NCBI RefSeq assembly: GCF_008806595.1
Contig: NZ_VZRB01000012.1
Coordinates: 1 to 64,000, forward strand
Origin: Streptomyces luteolifulvus
GTDB lineage: Bacteria > Actinomycetota > Actinomycetes > Streptomycetales > Streptomycetaceae
Length of the DNA stretch: 64,000 bases
Reading direction: 5' to 3'
The translations under genes were made by a program, and so were the position numbers. This document shows, one piece after another, positions 31,259 to 39,122 of the stretch (position 1 is its first letter; every line of letters begins with the position of its first letter). Under the pieces are notes generated by a model, which was not told the DNA's origin, made no database searches, and saw nothing but the letters and a program-made list of their open reading frames with translations.

Positions 31259-31960
31259 ATGAGCAGCCTCGGCGACACTTCGGTCCTCTTCGATCTCGAC
31301 GGAACGCTCGTGGACAGCGAGCCGAACTACTACGAGGCGAACCGGCGGACCCTCGCCGAGCACGGCGTCCCGGACTTCACCTGGGCGCAGCACGAGCGGT
31401 TCGTCGGGATCAGCACCCTGGACACGGTCGCCCTGCTGAAGGAGCGATACGGGCTGCGGCCCTCCGTGCGGGAACTCCTCGCGACCACGAACCGCCGTTA
31501 TCTGGAGCTCGCCCGGACCTCCACGCACGCCTACCCCGAGATGCGGACGTTCGTGGAGCTGCTGGCCGGTGAGGGCGTCCTGATGGCCGTGGCCTCGGGT
31601 TCGTCGCGCGAGGCCATCGAGGCGATCCTGGCCGGCACGGGCCTCGGCGCATATCTGCCGACCGTCGTCTCCGCGGACCAGGTCGCACGCGGGAAGCCCG
31701 CGCCCGACGTCTTCCTGGAGGCGGCCCGCCGGCTCGGCACGGCTCCGGCCGACTGCGTGGTCCTGGAGGACGCCGCGCCCGGCGCCGCCGCCGCTCACGC
31801 GGCCGGAATGCGCTGTATCGCCATCCCGTACATCGCCGCGCAGTCCGGCGCCCCCGAGTTCGCCACCGCGGACCTGCTGCTGCGTGGCGGCCAGACGGAG
31901 TTCACGGCGCGGGCCGCCTGGGAGTGGCTGGTGCGCTCGGCTTCCACGACTGCGCGGTGA
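31259..31960 (+). CDS. HAD-superfamily phosphatase, beta-phosphoglucomutase-like
   Basis: 233 residues. All HAD motifs are present: VLFDLDGTLVDSEP (motif I with both Asp), MAVASGSSREAIEA (motif II Ser), ADQVARGKPAPDVFLEAARR (motif III Lys) and CVVLEDAAPGAAAAHAAGM (motif IV). The alpha-helical cap following motif I fits subfamily IA. Family members hydrolyse small phosphorylated metabolites or act as phosphomutases; substrate unknown. The gene begins 19 bases after the Lrp/AsnC stop. Confidence 0.85.
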   Translation: MSSLGDTSVLFDLDGTLVDSEPNYYEANRRTLAEHGVPDFTWAQHERFVGISTLDTVALLKERYGLRPSVRELLATTNRRYLELARTSTHAYPEMRTFVELLAGEGVLMAVASGSSREAIEAILAGTGLGAYLPTVVSADQVARGKPAPDVFLEAARRLGTAPADCVVLEDAAPGAAAAHAAGMRCIAIPYIAAQSGAPEFATADLLLRGGQTEFTARAAWEWLVRSASTTAR

Positions 31961-31964
31961 GGCC

Positions 31965-32099
31965 TCAGGGGCCCGGTGTCCTGGCCGGCCGGATGTTCTG
32001 GCTGAGACGGAACCGGATGTTCTGCCTGGGACGGAAGTCGTTCTCCGGTTCGCGGTCGGCGTTGATGCGGGCCAGGCGGCGCACACACGGCACCACCCC
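31965..32099 (-). pseudogene. C-terminal remnant of an FAD-linked (berberine-bridge type) oxidoreductase
   Basis: The minus strand reads RRLARINADREPENDFRPRQ and, separately, NIRFRLSQNIRPARTPGP before a stop. LARxxADxDPxNxFRxxQNIRP is the end of BBE-domain FAD oxidoreductases. Here the QNI segment is duplicated (FRPRQNIR and FRLSQNIR) through a 24-base direct repeat at 31990-32040. Nothing upstream in this frame resembles the FAD-binding domain, so only the last 40 or so codons survive. Confidence 0.6.
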
Positions 32100-32357
32100 T
32101 CTCCGGACGGACCCTTCTGCAGACCGAAGCGCTCGCCGTGGCGCTCGCCGTGGCCGCGCCCGGGCTGTCGCACAGGGGAACCGGCCGGGCCGACGCCGCC
32201 GGCACGGTGGTACCTCCGTCCGCCGGGACCGTACGGCCCTTCGCCCTCCAGGATGTGACGCTCGGTCAGGGTCTGTTCGCCGACAAGCGGCGGCGGCTGA
32301 TGCCCGACCGAGGAAGCGGCGACGTTCGCGCCCTGAGAGACCGGCCGACGGGGCGGG
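32100..32357. other. Gene-poor stretch between the oxidoreductase remnant and the LysR-domain gene
   Basis: Apart from the remnant to its left, this stretch holds no frame I can support on either strand. A short repeat GGCGAGCGCCACGGCGAGCG (minus strand, near 32130-32150) is the only structure noticed. It probably represents further decayed sequence. Confidence 0.4.
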
Positions 32358-33113
32358 CTACGACCGGCGCCGTGGCCTGCCCCGCCGCGCGCCCTTCGAA
32401 CCTCCCGAAGCACCGCCCCGGGAGGCCTTGCCCTGCGCGGGCTTGCGCCCGCCGCTCTTCTCGGGGCGCTTGCGCTCCTGCTGAGCGGCGGCCGGGGGCT
32501 TGGCGCGTCCCCGGGTGCTGTTGACCGTGCGGCCGCGGACGATCCCGATGAAGTCCTCGACCAGGTCGGTGGTCGCCTCCTCCGGCCAGGACAGGGCGAC
32601 CCCCGACTGCGGGGCGTCCACGACCGGGCGATAGGTCAGGTCCCTGCGATGATGCAGCCGGGCCAGCGACTGGGGGACGACTACAAGGCCGATGCCCGCC
32701 GCCACCAACTCGACGGCGTCCGCTGTCGTGACGGGGCGCTCGAACGCGGGAAGGCCCGGCGGGCCCTCCCAGTCGAGGACGTCGTCGAGGGGGTGCAGCA
32801 CGATCTCGTCGTCGAGATCCTCGACGGACACCTCGTCGGCCGCCGTCACCACGTGGTCCTTGGGGACCACGACCACCGTCGTCTCGGTGTAGAGCGGGAT
32901 CGCGCTGAAGACCGTACGGTCCACCGGCAGCCGTACGAGCGCCGCGTCCGCGTCCTTGCCGCTCAGCACCTCCGATGCCTCCGCGGCCGGCACCTGGAGA
33001 AGCGTCAGGGGCACGTCGGGCCGGCGCTCGTTCCAGATCCGCACCCACTTGCCTGGGGTCACGCCGGGGACGTACGCGAGCCGGAACGCGGGAGGTGCTT
33101 CCGAGCCTGTCAC
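32358..33113 (-). CDS. LysR substrate-binding domain protein without HTH, basic C-terminal tail
   Basis: 251 residues. Residues about 10-190 match the periplasmic-binding-like effector domain of LysR regulators (FRLAYVPGVTPGKWVRIWNE, VPAAEASEVLSGKDADAALV, VVAAGIGLVVVPQSLARLHH, ALSWPEEATTDLVEDFIGIV). No winged helix-turn-helix precedes it; the protein starts directly with MTGSEAPPAFRLAYVPG. The last 50 residues are Lys/Arg/Gly-rich (for example KRPEKSGGRKPAQGKASRGG and RRGRPRRRS) and could bind nucleic acid. It is divergent from the DUF5997 gene, a conserved pairing in Streptomyces as far as I recall. Function unknown. Confidence 0.75.
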   Translation of the reverse strand: MTGSEAPPAFRLAYVPGVTPGKWVRIWNERRPDVPLTLLQVPAAEASEVLSGKDADAALVRLPVDRTVFSAIPLYTETTVVVVPKDHVVTAADEVSVEDLDDEIVLHPLDDVLDWEGPPGLPAFERPVTTADAVELVAAGIGLVVVPQSLARLHHRRDLTYRPVVDAPQSGVALSWPEEATTDLVEDFIGIVRGRTVNSTRGRAKPPAAAQQERKRPEKSGGRKPAQGKASRGGASGGSKGARRGRPRRRS

Positions 33114-33158
33114 CAGGCCAGGCTACCCGGCATGGTCGGACGTCCCGTCCGCGGTCGT

Positions 33159-33164
33159 TAGGCT
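33159..33164 (+). promoter_or_regulatory. TAGGCT -10 box of the DUF5997 gene
   Basis: TAGGCT is followed by seven bases and the ATG at 33172, with no ribosome site: a leaderless promoter. Confidence 0.5.
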
Positions 33165-33171
33165 TGACGCC

Positions 33172-33558
33172 ATGAAGTCGCACCAGACCGCCCAGACGAT
33201 GAAGCCCGCGACCGCGGCGAAGAAGCTGGGCGTGTACCTCCCGGCCACCCCCGCGGAATTCCAGGCGGGCGTCGTCTCGCGCGCCGAGCTCAGCGAGCTG
33301 CAGGCCAATCCGCCCGAGTGGCTCCTGGAGCTGCGGCGCACCGGCCCGCACCCCCGTCCGGTGGTCGCGGCGAAGCTGGGCGTCTCCATCGCGGGTCTGG
33401 CGCGCGGCGGCGTGAACGAGGCGTTGACCACCGAGCAGATCGAGGCGCTGAAGCACGACAGTCCCGAGTGGCTGGAGAAGGAGCGCGCCACCCAGGCCGA
33501 GGTCCGCAAGGAAGCGGCGCGCATCAAGAAGAGGAACGCCGAGCGCGAGGGTTCCTGA
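33172..33558 (+). CDS. DUF5997 family protein
   Basis: 128 residues, predicted helical and basic at the C-terminus (EVRKEAARIKKRNAEREGS). The blocks KPATAAKKLGVYLPATPAEF and LGVSIAGLARGGVNEALTTE identify DUF5997, a small actinobacterial family of unknown function. The repeated pattern of a short helix plus PEWL (PPEWLLELRRTGPHPRP and SPEWLEKERATQAEVR) is visible. No membrane or export signal, so cytoplasmic. Leaderless by its promoter; divergent from the LysR-domain gene. Confidence 0.75.
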   Translation: MKSHQTAQTMKPATAAKKLGVYLPATPAEFQAGVVSRAELSELQANPPEWLLELRRTGPHPRPVVAAKLGVSIAGLARGGVNEALTTEQIEALKHDSPEWLEKERATQAEVRKEAARIKKRNAEREGS

Positions 33559-33610
33559 CCCAGGAAAAATCCCCATGCACCGGGTCGAACGCTTCTGCGA
33601 TCATCCCGGA

Positions 33611-35800
33611 ATGGCTCAGACTCTCGAACCGCTGGTCGTCCGGCACACCCACCGGCTCCCCTCCCCCTCGGGACCCGCCGGGTCGGGCGACATCGCGGCG
33701 CGGCAGTTCGACGCCGCGCTGATGTCCGTGGGCTTCAAGCTCTCCGCGGGCCTGCTGGAGCGCCTGTCGGGACTGTCCGAGGGCACGGTCGTCGGCACCG
33801 CCGTACGCACGCTCGCCACCGTCCGTGAGATCGTCGGCGACCACGTCCGGCACAACGTCTACTTCGTCGACTTCCCGGCCAATGTGCCGGACACCTTCGA
33901 CTTCTGGATGCGGTGCATCGCCGAGGCCCTCGCCGACGACTCCTCGCGCGCCCGGACCCTCGACCAGCTGCGCGGCGGAGTGGTGGATCTGCTCACCCTC
34001 CCGTCCTACGGCAACTACCGGCACACGTATGCCGAGATGCTCACGGCCCATGAGGAGCTGATCGCCGCTGCGGGCGACCGCATGACGGTCCTGCACCTGG
34101 GCGGCGCCCTGGACGACGAGACCGGCGCGCTGTACCTGAAGCTGGCGGGCAGTGCCACTCCGCTGGGCGAGGGCGGTCTGCGCGACCTGGAGATCCTGGC
34201 CGGGCGGTGCGTGGACGGCCCCCAGCCGGAGGCGATCCCGGTCCGCGAGAACCGTGCCGTCATCAACCGGGCCCGTCTTGCGGCGGGCGCGGATCTTCTG
34301 CTGGACACCGTCACCGACGTGCTGCGGCTCGCGTGCGCGGTCTCCGGCGGTGACGTGACCCTTCAGGAGCCGACCCGGTTCCGCTCCCTGCCCCGCCCGG
34401 TCCGCCGTGCCCTGCTTGCGGGACTCGACTCGGTCGTCGCTGCGGCCCCCGCCAAGCTGGCCGACGTCACGGCGCACCGCGAGGCGTTCAAGCGGCTCGG
34501 TGAGCGCCTCCATCCGCACGAGTACCCGCGCTGGCCGCACGCCGCGGACGTGTTCGCCGTGGCGCGGGGGGAGAAGGAGGCGCGGTCCATCGACAGCCGG
34601 GTCGAGGAGCTGCTCGACCGGGGCGACGTCACCGGAGCGGCGATGCTGCTGAAGTCCGCGCCCGGAAAGCTGTTCCGTTCGCTGGACCGGCTGCTGCGCT
34701 CGGCCGTCGGCCAGGACGAGCGGGATGCCGTCATCGGCGCCGTCGAGCAGGTGGCGCCGCTGGTCTCGGGCCGGGTGGCGCTGTCGCTCCGCGAGCACCT
34801 GCACAACCGCGGCGAGGACAGCCTGCCCGGGAAGCCCGGTGCCCGCCGTGTGTTCGTCAACCGTACGGGCCGCGCCTGGGTCACCGGCGACGCCCGCCCG
34901 CCCGTGCAGCCGGCGGACCGCGAGCGTCTGATCGCCGCGCTCGACGCGGACATGCGACGCCGGCTCCCGGACCCGGGCCGGCTGCTGGTCGACCCGGACG
35001 TCCTCGACGTCGCGCTCCCGCTCAGCGGCAAGGCGACCGCATCCGGTCTCGGCGTGCTGCCGCGCGGCTCCGTCTCCCCGGTCGACGGCGAACTGCTGCG
35101 GTTCTTCGTGTACTGGAAGCAGACCGAACGCACCACCGACTACGACCTGTCGGCCCTGCTGCTGGACGCCCGGTACAAGACGATCACCTGGCTGTCCTAC
35201 ACCACCCTGACCGACCGGGAGGGCGAGCACTCCGGCGACATCACCGAAGCGCCCGACGGCGCCTCGGAGTTCATCAACCTGCGCCTGGGCGCGGCTCGCG
35301 GCACGTTCATCGTCCCGCAGGTCAACATCTTCTCCGGGGAGGGGTTCGAGGAGGTCGAGGAGTCGTTCTTCGGGTTCATGCTGCGCGACGCCGAGCAGCA
35401 GGGCCGCCCGTTCGAGCCGCGCACCGTGCGGATGAAGTCGGAGCTGCGCGGTCCCGGCCGGGTCGCGCTGCCGCTGGCGTTCCGGCGGGGGCGCGACGGC
35501 CGGTGGCACGCCAAGTGGCTGCACCTGTATCTGAAGGGCACTCCGTCGGCCAACCGGGTCGAGGAGAACCGGGTGTCGGTCGCAACGCTGCTGCGCGGGA
35601 TCGTCGAGCGCGAGCAGCTCACGGTCCGTTATCTCGTCGACCTGATGTGCGGCGGGACGGCGACGACCGTGACGGAGTGGGACGGCAGGACGGTGCCGGA
35701 CGGACCCGTCACCTACATCGGTCTGCAGCGCCCCGACGGTCTCCACCCGGACTCCCGGGTCATCACTCCCGAAAATCTGCGCGACCTGATCCCGGGCTGA
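33611..35800 (+). CDS. Large TerD-domain protein
   Basis: 729 residues. The C-terminal part, about 470-720, is a TerD/TerZ-type calcium-binding domain: DYDLSALLLDARYKTITWLS, REGEHSGDITEAPDGASEFI and GTFIVPQVNIFSGEGFEEV. TerD proteins belong to tellurite and stress-response systems and bind calcium. The N-terminal ~450 residues are mostly helical with no domain I can name (VGTAVRTLATVREIVGDHV, RSLPRPVRRALLAGLDSV). ATG 33611 is chosen; an ATG at 33575, with AGGA nine bases upstream, would add 12 residues. It is an isolated gene without other ter genes nearby, so it is likely a stand-alone member. Confidence 0.72.
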   Translation: MAQTLEPLVVRHTHRLPSPSGPAGSGDIAARQFDAALMSVGFKLSAGLLERLSGLSEGTVVGTAVRTLATVREIVGDHVRHNVYFVDFPANVPDTFDFWMRCIAEALADDSSRARTLDQLRGGVVDLLTLPSYGNYRHTYAEMLTAHEELIAAAGDRMTVLHLGGALDDETGALYLKLAGSATPLGEGGLRDLEILAGRCVDGPQPEAIPVRENRAVINRARLAAGADLLLDTVTDVLRLACAVSGGDVTLQEPTRFRSLPRPVRRALLAGLDSVVAAAPAKLADVTAHREAFKRLGERLHPHEYPRWPHAADVFAVARGEKEARSIDSRVEELLDRGDVTGAAMLLKSAPGKLFRSLDRLLRSAVGQDERDAVIGAVEQVAPLVSGRVALSLREHLHNRGEDSLPGKPGARRVFVNRTGRAWVTGDARPPVQPADRERLIAALDADMRRRLPDPGRLLVDPDVLDVALPLSGKATASGLGVLPRGSVSPVDGELLRFFVYWKQTERTTDYDLSALLLDARYKTITWLSYTTLTDREGEHSGDITEAPDGASEFINLRLGAARGTFIVPQVNIFSGEGFEEVEESFFGFMLRDAEQQGRPFEPRTVRMKSELRGPGRVALPLAFRRGRDGRWHAKWLHLYLKGTPSANRVEENRVSVATLLRGIVEREQLTVRYLVDLMCGGTATTVTEWDGRTVPDGPVTYIGLQRPDGLHPDSRVITPENLRDLIPG

Positions 35801-35911
35801 CTGCTAGCGTGGGACGCGGCGAGGCCATGAACGGGCTTCCTTCTCACAACTTCCTGGAACTAGCCCCTTCGCTTTCCTCGCCCTCGACTTCGCACCGGGC
35901 GGCGCCGGCGG

Positions 35912-36781
35912 TCATCCCGCCGACGCCGCCCGTGCCACGTCCAGGGCCTGTTCGGCGTAGCCGCGGCCGAAGAGCACGGCATGGACCAGCAGCGGGAAGA
36001 GCTGGTGCAGACCGGTCCGGTCCCGCCAGCCGTCGGCGAGCGGGGCGGCCTGCTGGTAGCCGTCCAGCACCGCCTCCAGGTGCGGGCAGCCGAACAGACG
36101 GAGCATCGCCAGGTCGGTCTCGCGATGCCCGCCGTGCGCCGCCGGGTCGATCAGCCACGCGTGTCCGTCAGCACCCCACAGCACATTGCCGTTCCACAGG
36201 TCCCCGTGCAGCCGGGCCGGCGCTTCGGCCGGACCCGCCAGCTCGGGCAGCCGCTCGCAGACGCGCTCGACGAGAGCCGCCTCGGCCGGGCGGACCGTGC
36301 CGTCGTCGACCGCCTGATGCAGGTACGGCAGCACGCGGTGCTCGGCGTACCAGCCCGGCCAGTCGGTGCCGGGGACATTGCGCATCGGGGCGCGCCCGAT
36401 GTACGCGTCATTCGGGCCGTCGGGCGGTGGGGCGCCGAAGGCGGGCGCCCCGGCGGCGTGCAGAGCGGCCAGGTCGCGGCCGAACTGCACCGCCGCGCGG
36501 GCGTCGGGGCGGCCCTCCGGGACATGGTCGGTGACCAGCCACCGCGCGTCGCAGCCGCGCACTGCCGGGATCCGGACCGCACCCGCGTCGGCCAGCCAGC
36601 GCAGCCCCGCCGCCTCCGCACGCACGGATCCGGGGGCGTCACCGGACTTGACGATCACGGCCCGGCCGTCGTCGAGGGTGAGCTGGGCGAGCGCCCCGGA
36701 CAACCGCCGCTCGCCGGCCACGCGGAGCCCGGTGAGCCGTGCTGCCGCCGCCCCCGGGCTCTCGCCGGAGCCTTGTCGCAT
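35912..36781 (-). CDS. Fructosamine kinase family protein
   Basis: 289 residues with the APH-like kinase fold. Seen: LTLDDGRAVIVKSGDAPGSV (Lys for ATP), RWLVTDHVPEG, the catalytic ARLHGDLWNGNVLWG loop (HGDxWxxN) and WLIDPAAHGGHRETDLAMLR (the DPAxxxGxxExDLAM block specific to the fructosamine kinase/YniA group). The enzyme probably phosphorylates glycated amino groups or related sugars, allowing deglycation. ATG 36781 has GGAGG eight bases upstream. It is convergent with the TerD-domain gene and divergent from the riboswitch-controlled peptidase. Confidence 0.85.
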   Translation of the reverse strand: MRQGSGESPGAAAARLTGLRVAGERRLSGALAQLTLDDGRAVIVKSGDAPGSVRAEAAGLRWLADAGAVRIPAVRGCDARWLVTDHVPEGRPDARAAVQFGRDLAALHAAGAPAFGAPPPDGPNDAYIGRAPMRNVPGTDWPGWYAEHRVLPYLHQAVDDGTVRPAEAALVERVCERLPELAGPAEAPARLHGDLWNGNVLWGADGHAWLIDPAAHGGHRETDLAMLRLFGCPHLEAVLDGYQQAAPLADGWRDRTGLHQLFPLLVHAVLFGRGYAEQALDVARAASAG

Positions 36782-36938
36782 CGTTCGGACCTCCGTACGT
36801 CCGTGCCGCCCATGGCGTCCGTGGCCTTCGGCAATGGACCGTAGCAGCCGCACGTTCGGGTCCGATCGTCGCGCACATCGCGGCGGCTGAACGGCCGGAC
36901 GCCGAGGGCCGCTCCGTCCGCGGCGCGCGCTGAACCCC

Positions 36939-36968
36939 AGGTCACATCCCGCCACAACGAAGGTCACA
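36939..36968 (+). repeat. Two AGGTCACA direct repeats 22 bp apart upstream of the riboswitch
   Basis: AGGTCACA at 36939-36946 and again at 36961-36968. The 22-base spacing equals two helical turns. They precede the probable -10 (TAGGTT, 37023) by 55-80 bases, so an activator or repressor site is possible. Confidence 0.4.
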
Positions 36969-37022
36969 ATTACGTATCGGACATTCGGGGCTTCAACCTT
37001 CACACGAGGTACACAAGTTGGC

Positions 37023-37028
37023 TAGGTT
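37023..37028 (+). promoter_or_regulatory. Probable -10 of the peptidase transcript
   Basis: TAGGTT, with TTCACA 18 bases upstream as a weak -35. It is placed just before the riboswitch, as expected for its transcript start. Confidence 0.4.
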
Positions 37029-37037
37029 GACGGCAGG

Positions 37038-37235
37038 CTGTTCGACTCCCTCCGGCGGACCAGCGCCGGGTCGCGCAGCCTCCGCCGAGTCCGGCGCGCC
37101 GCAAGGCGGCCCGGAGCCGGGGACCCAACCGAAACATGGGGTGAATCGGCCCAACTGCCCTTCGGGGCAAGGGCCGTAGGGCACACCTTCCGGATTCGTC
37201 CGCCCGAACCCGACAGCTAACTCGGTAGGCGGAGC
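37038..37235 (+). promoter_or_regulatory. ydaO/yuaA-type c-di-AMP riboswitch
   Basis: The 3' part carries the near-invariant CGAACCCGACAGCTAACTCG followed by GTAGGCGGA (37205-37233), and GGGGTGAATCGGCCC (37138-37152) with GGCCGTAGGGCACACCTTCC (37172-37191) provides the other conserved core. A GC-rich helix around 37050-37115 forms the P1-P2 region. This riboswitch class senses cyclic di-AMP and normally turns expression off when the ligand is high. It ends two bases before the GGAAGGAG ribosome site of the NlpC/P60 gene. In Streptomyces, cell-wall hydrolase genes are the classic targets. Confidence 0.92.
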
Positions 37236-37255
37236 ACGGAAGGAGTACGTCCCCC

Positions 37256-38890
37256 ATGGCGCCGGAACGAACATCGCGCCCCAAAGGTCTCGGCCTGCCC
37301 GGCATGCGCAACTCCGCCCTCGCGACGGCGGCGCTCACCTCGGTGGCCCTGTTCTCCCAGACGGCCGACGCCGCGGCCGGGGACGACGGACCGAGCCGCG
37401 ACGAGGTCCAGCAGCGGGTCAACACGCTCTACGACCAGGCCGAGACCGCGACCGGGAACTACAACGCGACCCGTGCAATGTCGACGGGTACGCGCCGCGC
37501 CGTGGGGACGGCCGCCAAGGGGTCCGGGGGTTCCGACCCCGCCCTCGACGAAGTGGCCAAGCAGTGGTTCGACGTGGCGCGCTCACGCTTCGGCCCGACC
37601 GTCCCGGCGGTGCTGCCGCCCGACCGGACGCCTACGCCCGCACCGCCGTCCCGTTCCGCTGAACGGCAGGCTGTCCTGACCGAGTTGACGGCCGAGCGGG
37701 CTCCCGCCGACGCGCGCGAGCTGCCCGCAGGCGCGGCTTCCAGGCCCGTACTGGAGTTGACCGCGGGCCCCTCGTCCGCCTCCGCTTCCCTTCCCGCGCT
37801 CCCTGCCGCACCGGAGGCGGGAGGGCGAGCGCCCCTGGCTCTGCCCGCAGCGACGGCCGGGGATCAGCGGGCGTCGCTGCGGACCTCCAAGGAGCAGAGC
37901 CTCCTCAAGCTCGCCGCGGCCCGTGAGCTGCTGTCCGGGCACGCCGCGCAGCAGACGGCACCGGTCGCCGCGCTCGAGGCCGCACCGGCGGACGGCACTT
38001 GGCTGGGTACGCCGGAGCCGGCTCGCCCCGCCGCCGCGGAGGAGGCATGGCCGCAGCAGGCGGCGAACGTGGCGCTGCCGCAGCACCAGCCGACCGATCC
38101 TGGAGCATGGACCCAACAGCAGGTCGCCGAGACCGCAGCCTGGCCCCAACAGCAGCTGTCCGAGCCCGGAGCACAGACCCAACAGCAGGCCACCGAGACA
38201 GTGGGTTGGCCCCAGCTGCAGGCCACCGAGACCGCAGCCTGGCCCCAACAGCAGGCCACCGAGACCGCGACATGGGCCCAGCAGCAGGCCACCGAGACCG
38301 CAGCCTGGCCCCAGCAGCAGGCCGAAACCATGGCATGGCCGCAACAGCAACCGGCCGCCGATGGGGCATGGCCGCAACAGCAACCGGCCGACAGCGGGGC
38401 GTGGCCCCTGCAGACCGGGGAGGCGGCCTGGCAGCAACAGCAGCCGTTCCCCGGGCCGGCCGCGACCACGGACGGCCCCGGCACTCCCGCGGGCGCCGTC
38501 GGCACCGTGAGCGCTGCGGACCCGGTCAACGGCCCGAAGGCCGAGCGGGCCCTCGACTTCGCCCGCGCCCAGACCGGCAGGCCGTGTGTCATGGGCGCGA
38601 CCGGCCCGGACTCGTACGACTGCGCCAGCCTCACCCAGGCCGCCTGGAAGGCCGCCGGCGTCGCACTCCCGCGCAGCGCGCCCGACCAGGCCAACGCCGG
38701 CACGGTGATCCCCCTCAGCAGTGTCCAGCCCGGCGACCTGCTGTTCTTCCACGACGACCTGACGCACGTGGGCCTCTACACGGGCAACGGCCTGATGATC
38801 CACGCGCCGGGCCCGGGACGGTACATACGCGAGGAGTCGGTCCACAGCGTCGGAGAGTCGGCGATCCGCGGAGCGGTGCGGCTCGCCTGA
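37256..38890 (+). CDS. Secreted NlpC/P60 peptidase with a WPQQQ repeat linker
   Basis: 544 residues. A signal peptide (about 1-40, ending TADAAAGDD) is followed by a helical region (45-250). Next comes a low-complexity linker (about 258-400) of tandem ETAAWPQQQAT-like repeats, then a C40 peptidase domain (425-544). Catalytic residues: Cys456 in DSYDCASLTQ, His504 in LTHVGLYTG and His516 in MIHAPG. The enzyme should cleave peptidoglycan stem peptides outside the cell. Two family positions are unusual: PYVWG is PCVMG and YDCSG is YDCAS. A c-di-AMP riboswitch precedes it and a strong terminator follows. Confidence 0.88.
   Translation: MAPERTSRPKGLGLPGMRNSALATAALTSVALFSQTADAAAGDDGPSRDEVQQRVNTLYDQAETATGNYNATRAMSTGTRRAVGTAAKGSGGSDPALDEVAKQWFDVARSRFGPTVPAVLPPDRTPTPAPPSRSAERQAVLTELTAERAPADARELPAGAASRPVLELTAGPSSASASLPALPAAPEAGGRAPLALPAATAGDQRASLRTSKEQSLLKLAAARELLSGHAAQQTAPVAALEAAPADGTWLGTPEPARPAAAEEAWPQQAANVALPQHQPTDPGAWTQQQVAETAAWPQQQLSEPGAQTQQQATETVGWPQLQATETAAWPQQQATETATWAQQQATETAAWPQQQAETMAWPQQQPAADGAWPQQQPADSGAWPLQTGEAAWQQQQPFPGPAATTDGPGTPAGAVGTVSAADPVNGPKAERALDFARAQTGRPCVMGATGPDSYDCASLTQAAWKAAGVALPRSAPDQANAGTVIPLSSVQPGDLLFFHDDLTHVGLYTGNGLMIHAPGPGRYIREESVHSVGESAIRGAVRLA
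38040..38445 (+). repeat. In-frame ~33-bp repeats coding for the Gln/Trp-rich linker
   Basis: Units such as ACCGAGACCGCAGCCTGGCC recur with 27-36-base spacing and encode ETAAWPQQQAT variants, about twelve imperfect copies. Long frames also appear on the opposite strand across this repeat but are artefacts of its composition. Confidence 0.8.
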
Positions 38891-38926
38891 GATCCGGTGG
38901 TCCGGTGTGAAGGAGCGGCCAGGAGT

Positions 38927-38959
38927 GCGGGCCGCCGGTCCCCCGTGCCGGCGGCCCGC
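38927..38959 (+). terminator. Terminator after the NlpC/P60 gene
   Basis: GCGGGCCGCCGG (38927-38938) and CCGGCGGCCCGC (38948-38959) form a perfect 12-bp stem with a nine-base loop, 37 bases after the stop codon. No long T tract follows. Confidence 0.75.
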
Positions 38960-39122
38960 TGTTCCCCCCGCCGCGACCGCCGTGACGCCCATGTGCTGGA
39001 GTGAGTCCGAGAACGTCCATGGTGCCCGGGGTCGCTCGGGTCACAAGTCTGGGCCGGACAGAGGCCGAACCGGTATGGGGAGAACTGCGTACGCGGTCGG
39101 CCGGACGAGCGGAGCGGGACAG

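Noticed and set aside
37583..38992. Leu/Gly-rich minus-strand frame opposite the NlpC/P60 gene
   Set aside because: It is generated by the complement of the Gln-rich repeats; the plus-strand gene has signal peptide, catalytic residues and a riboswitch.
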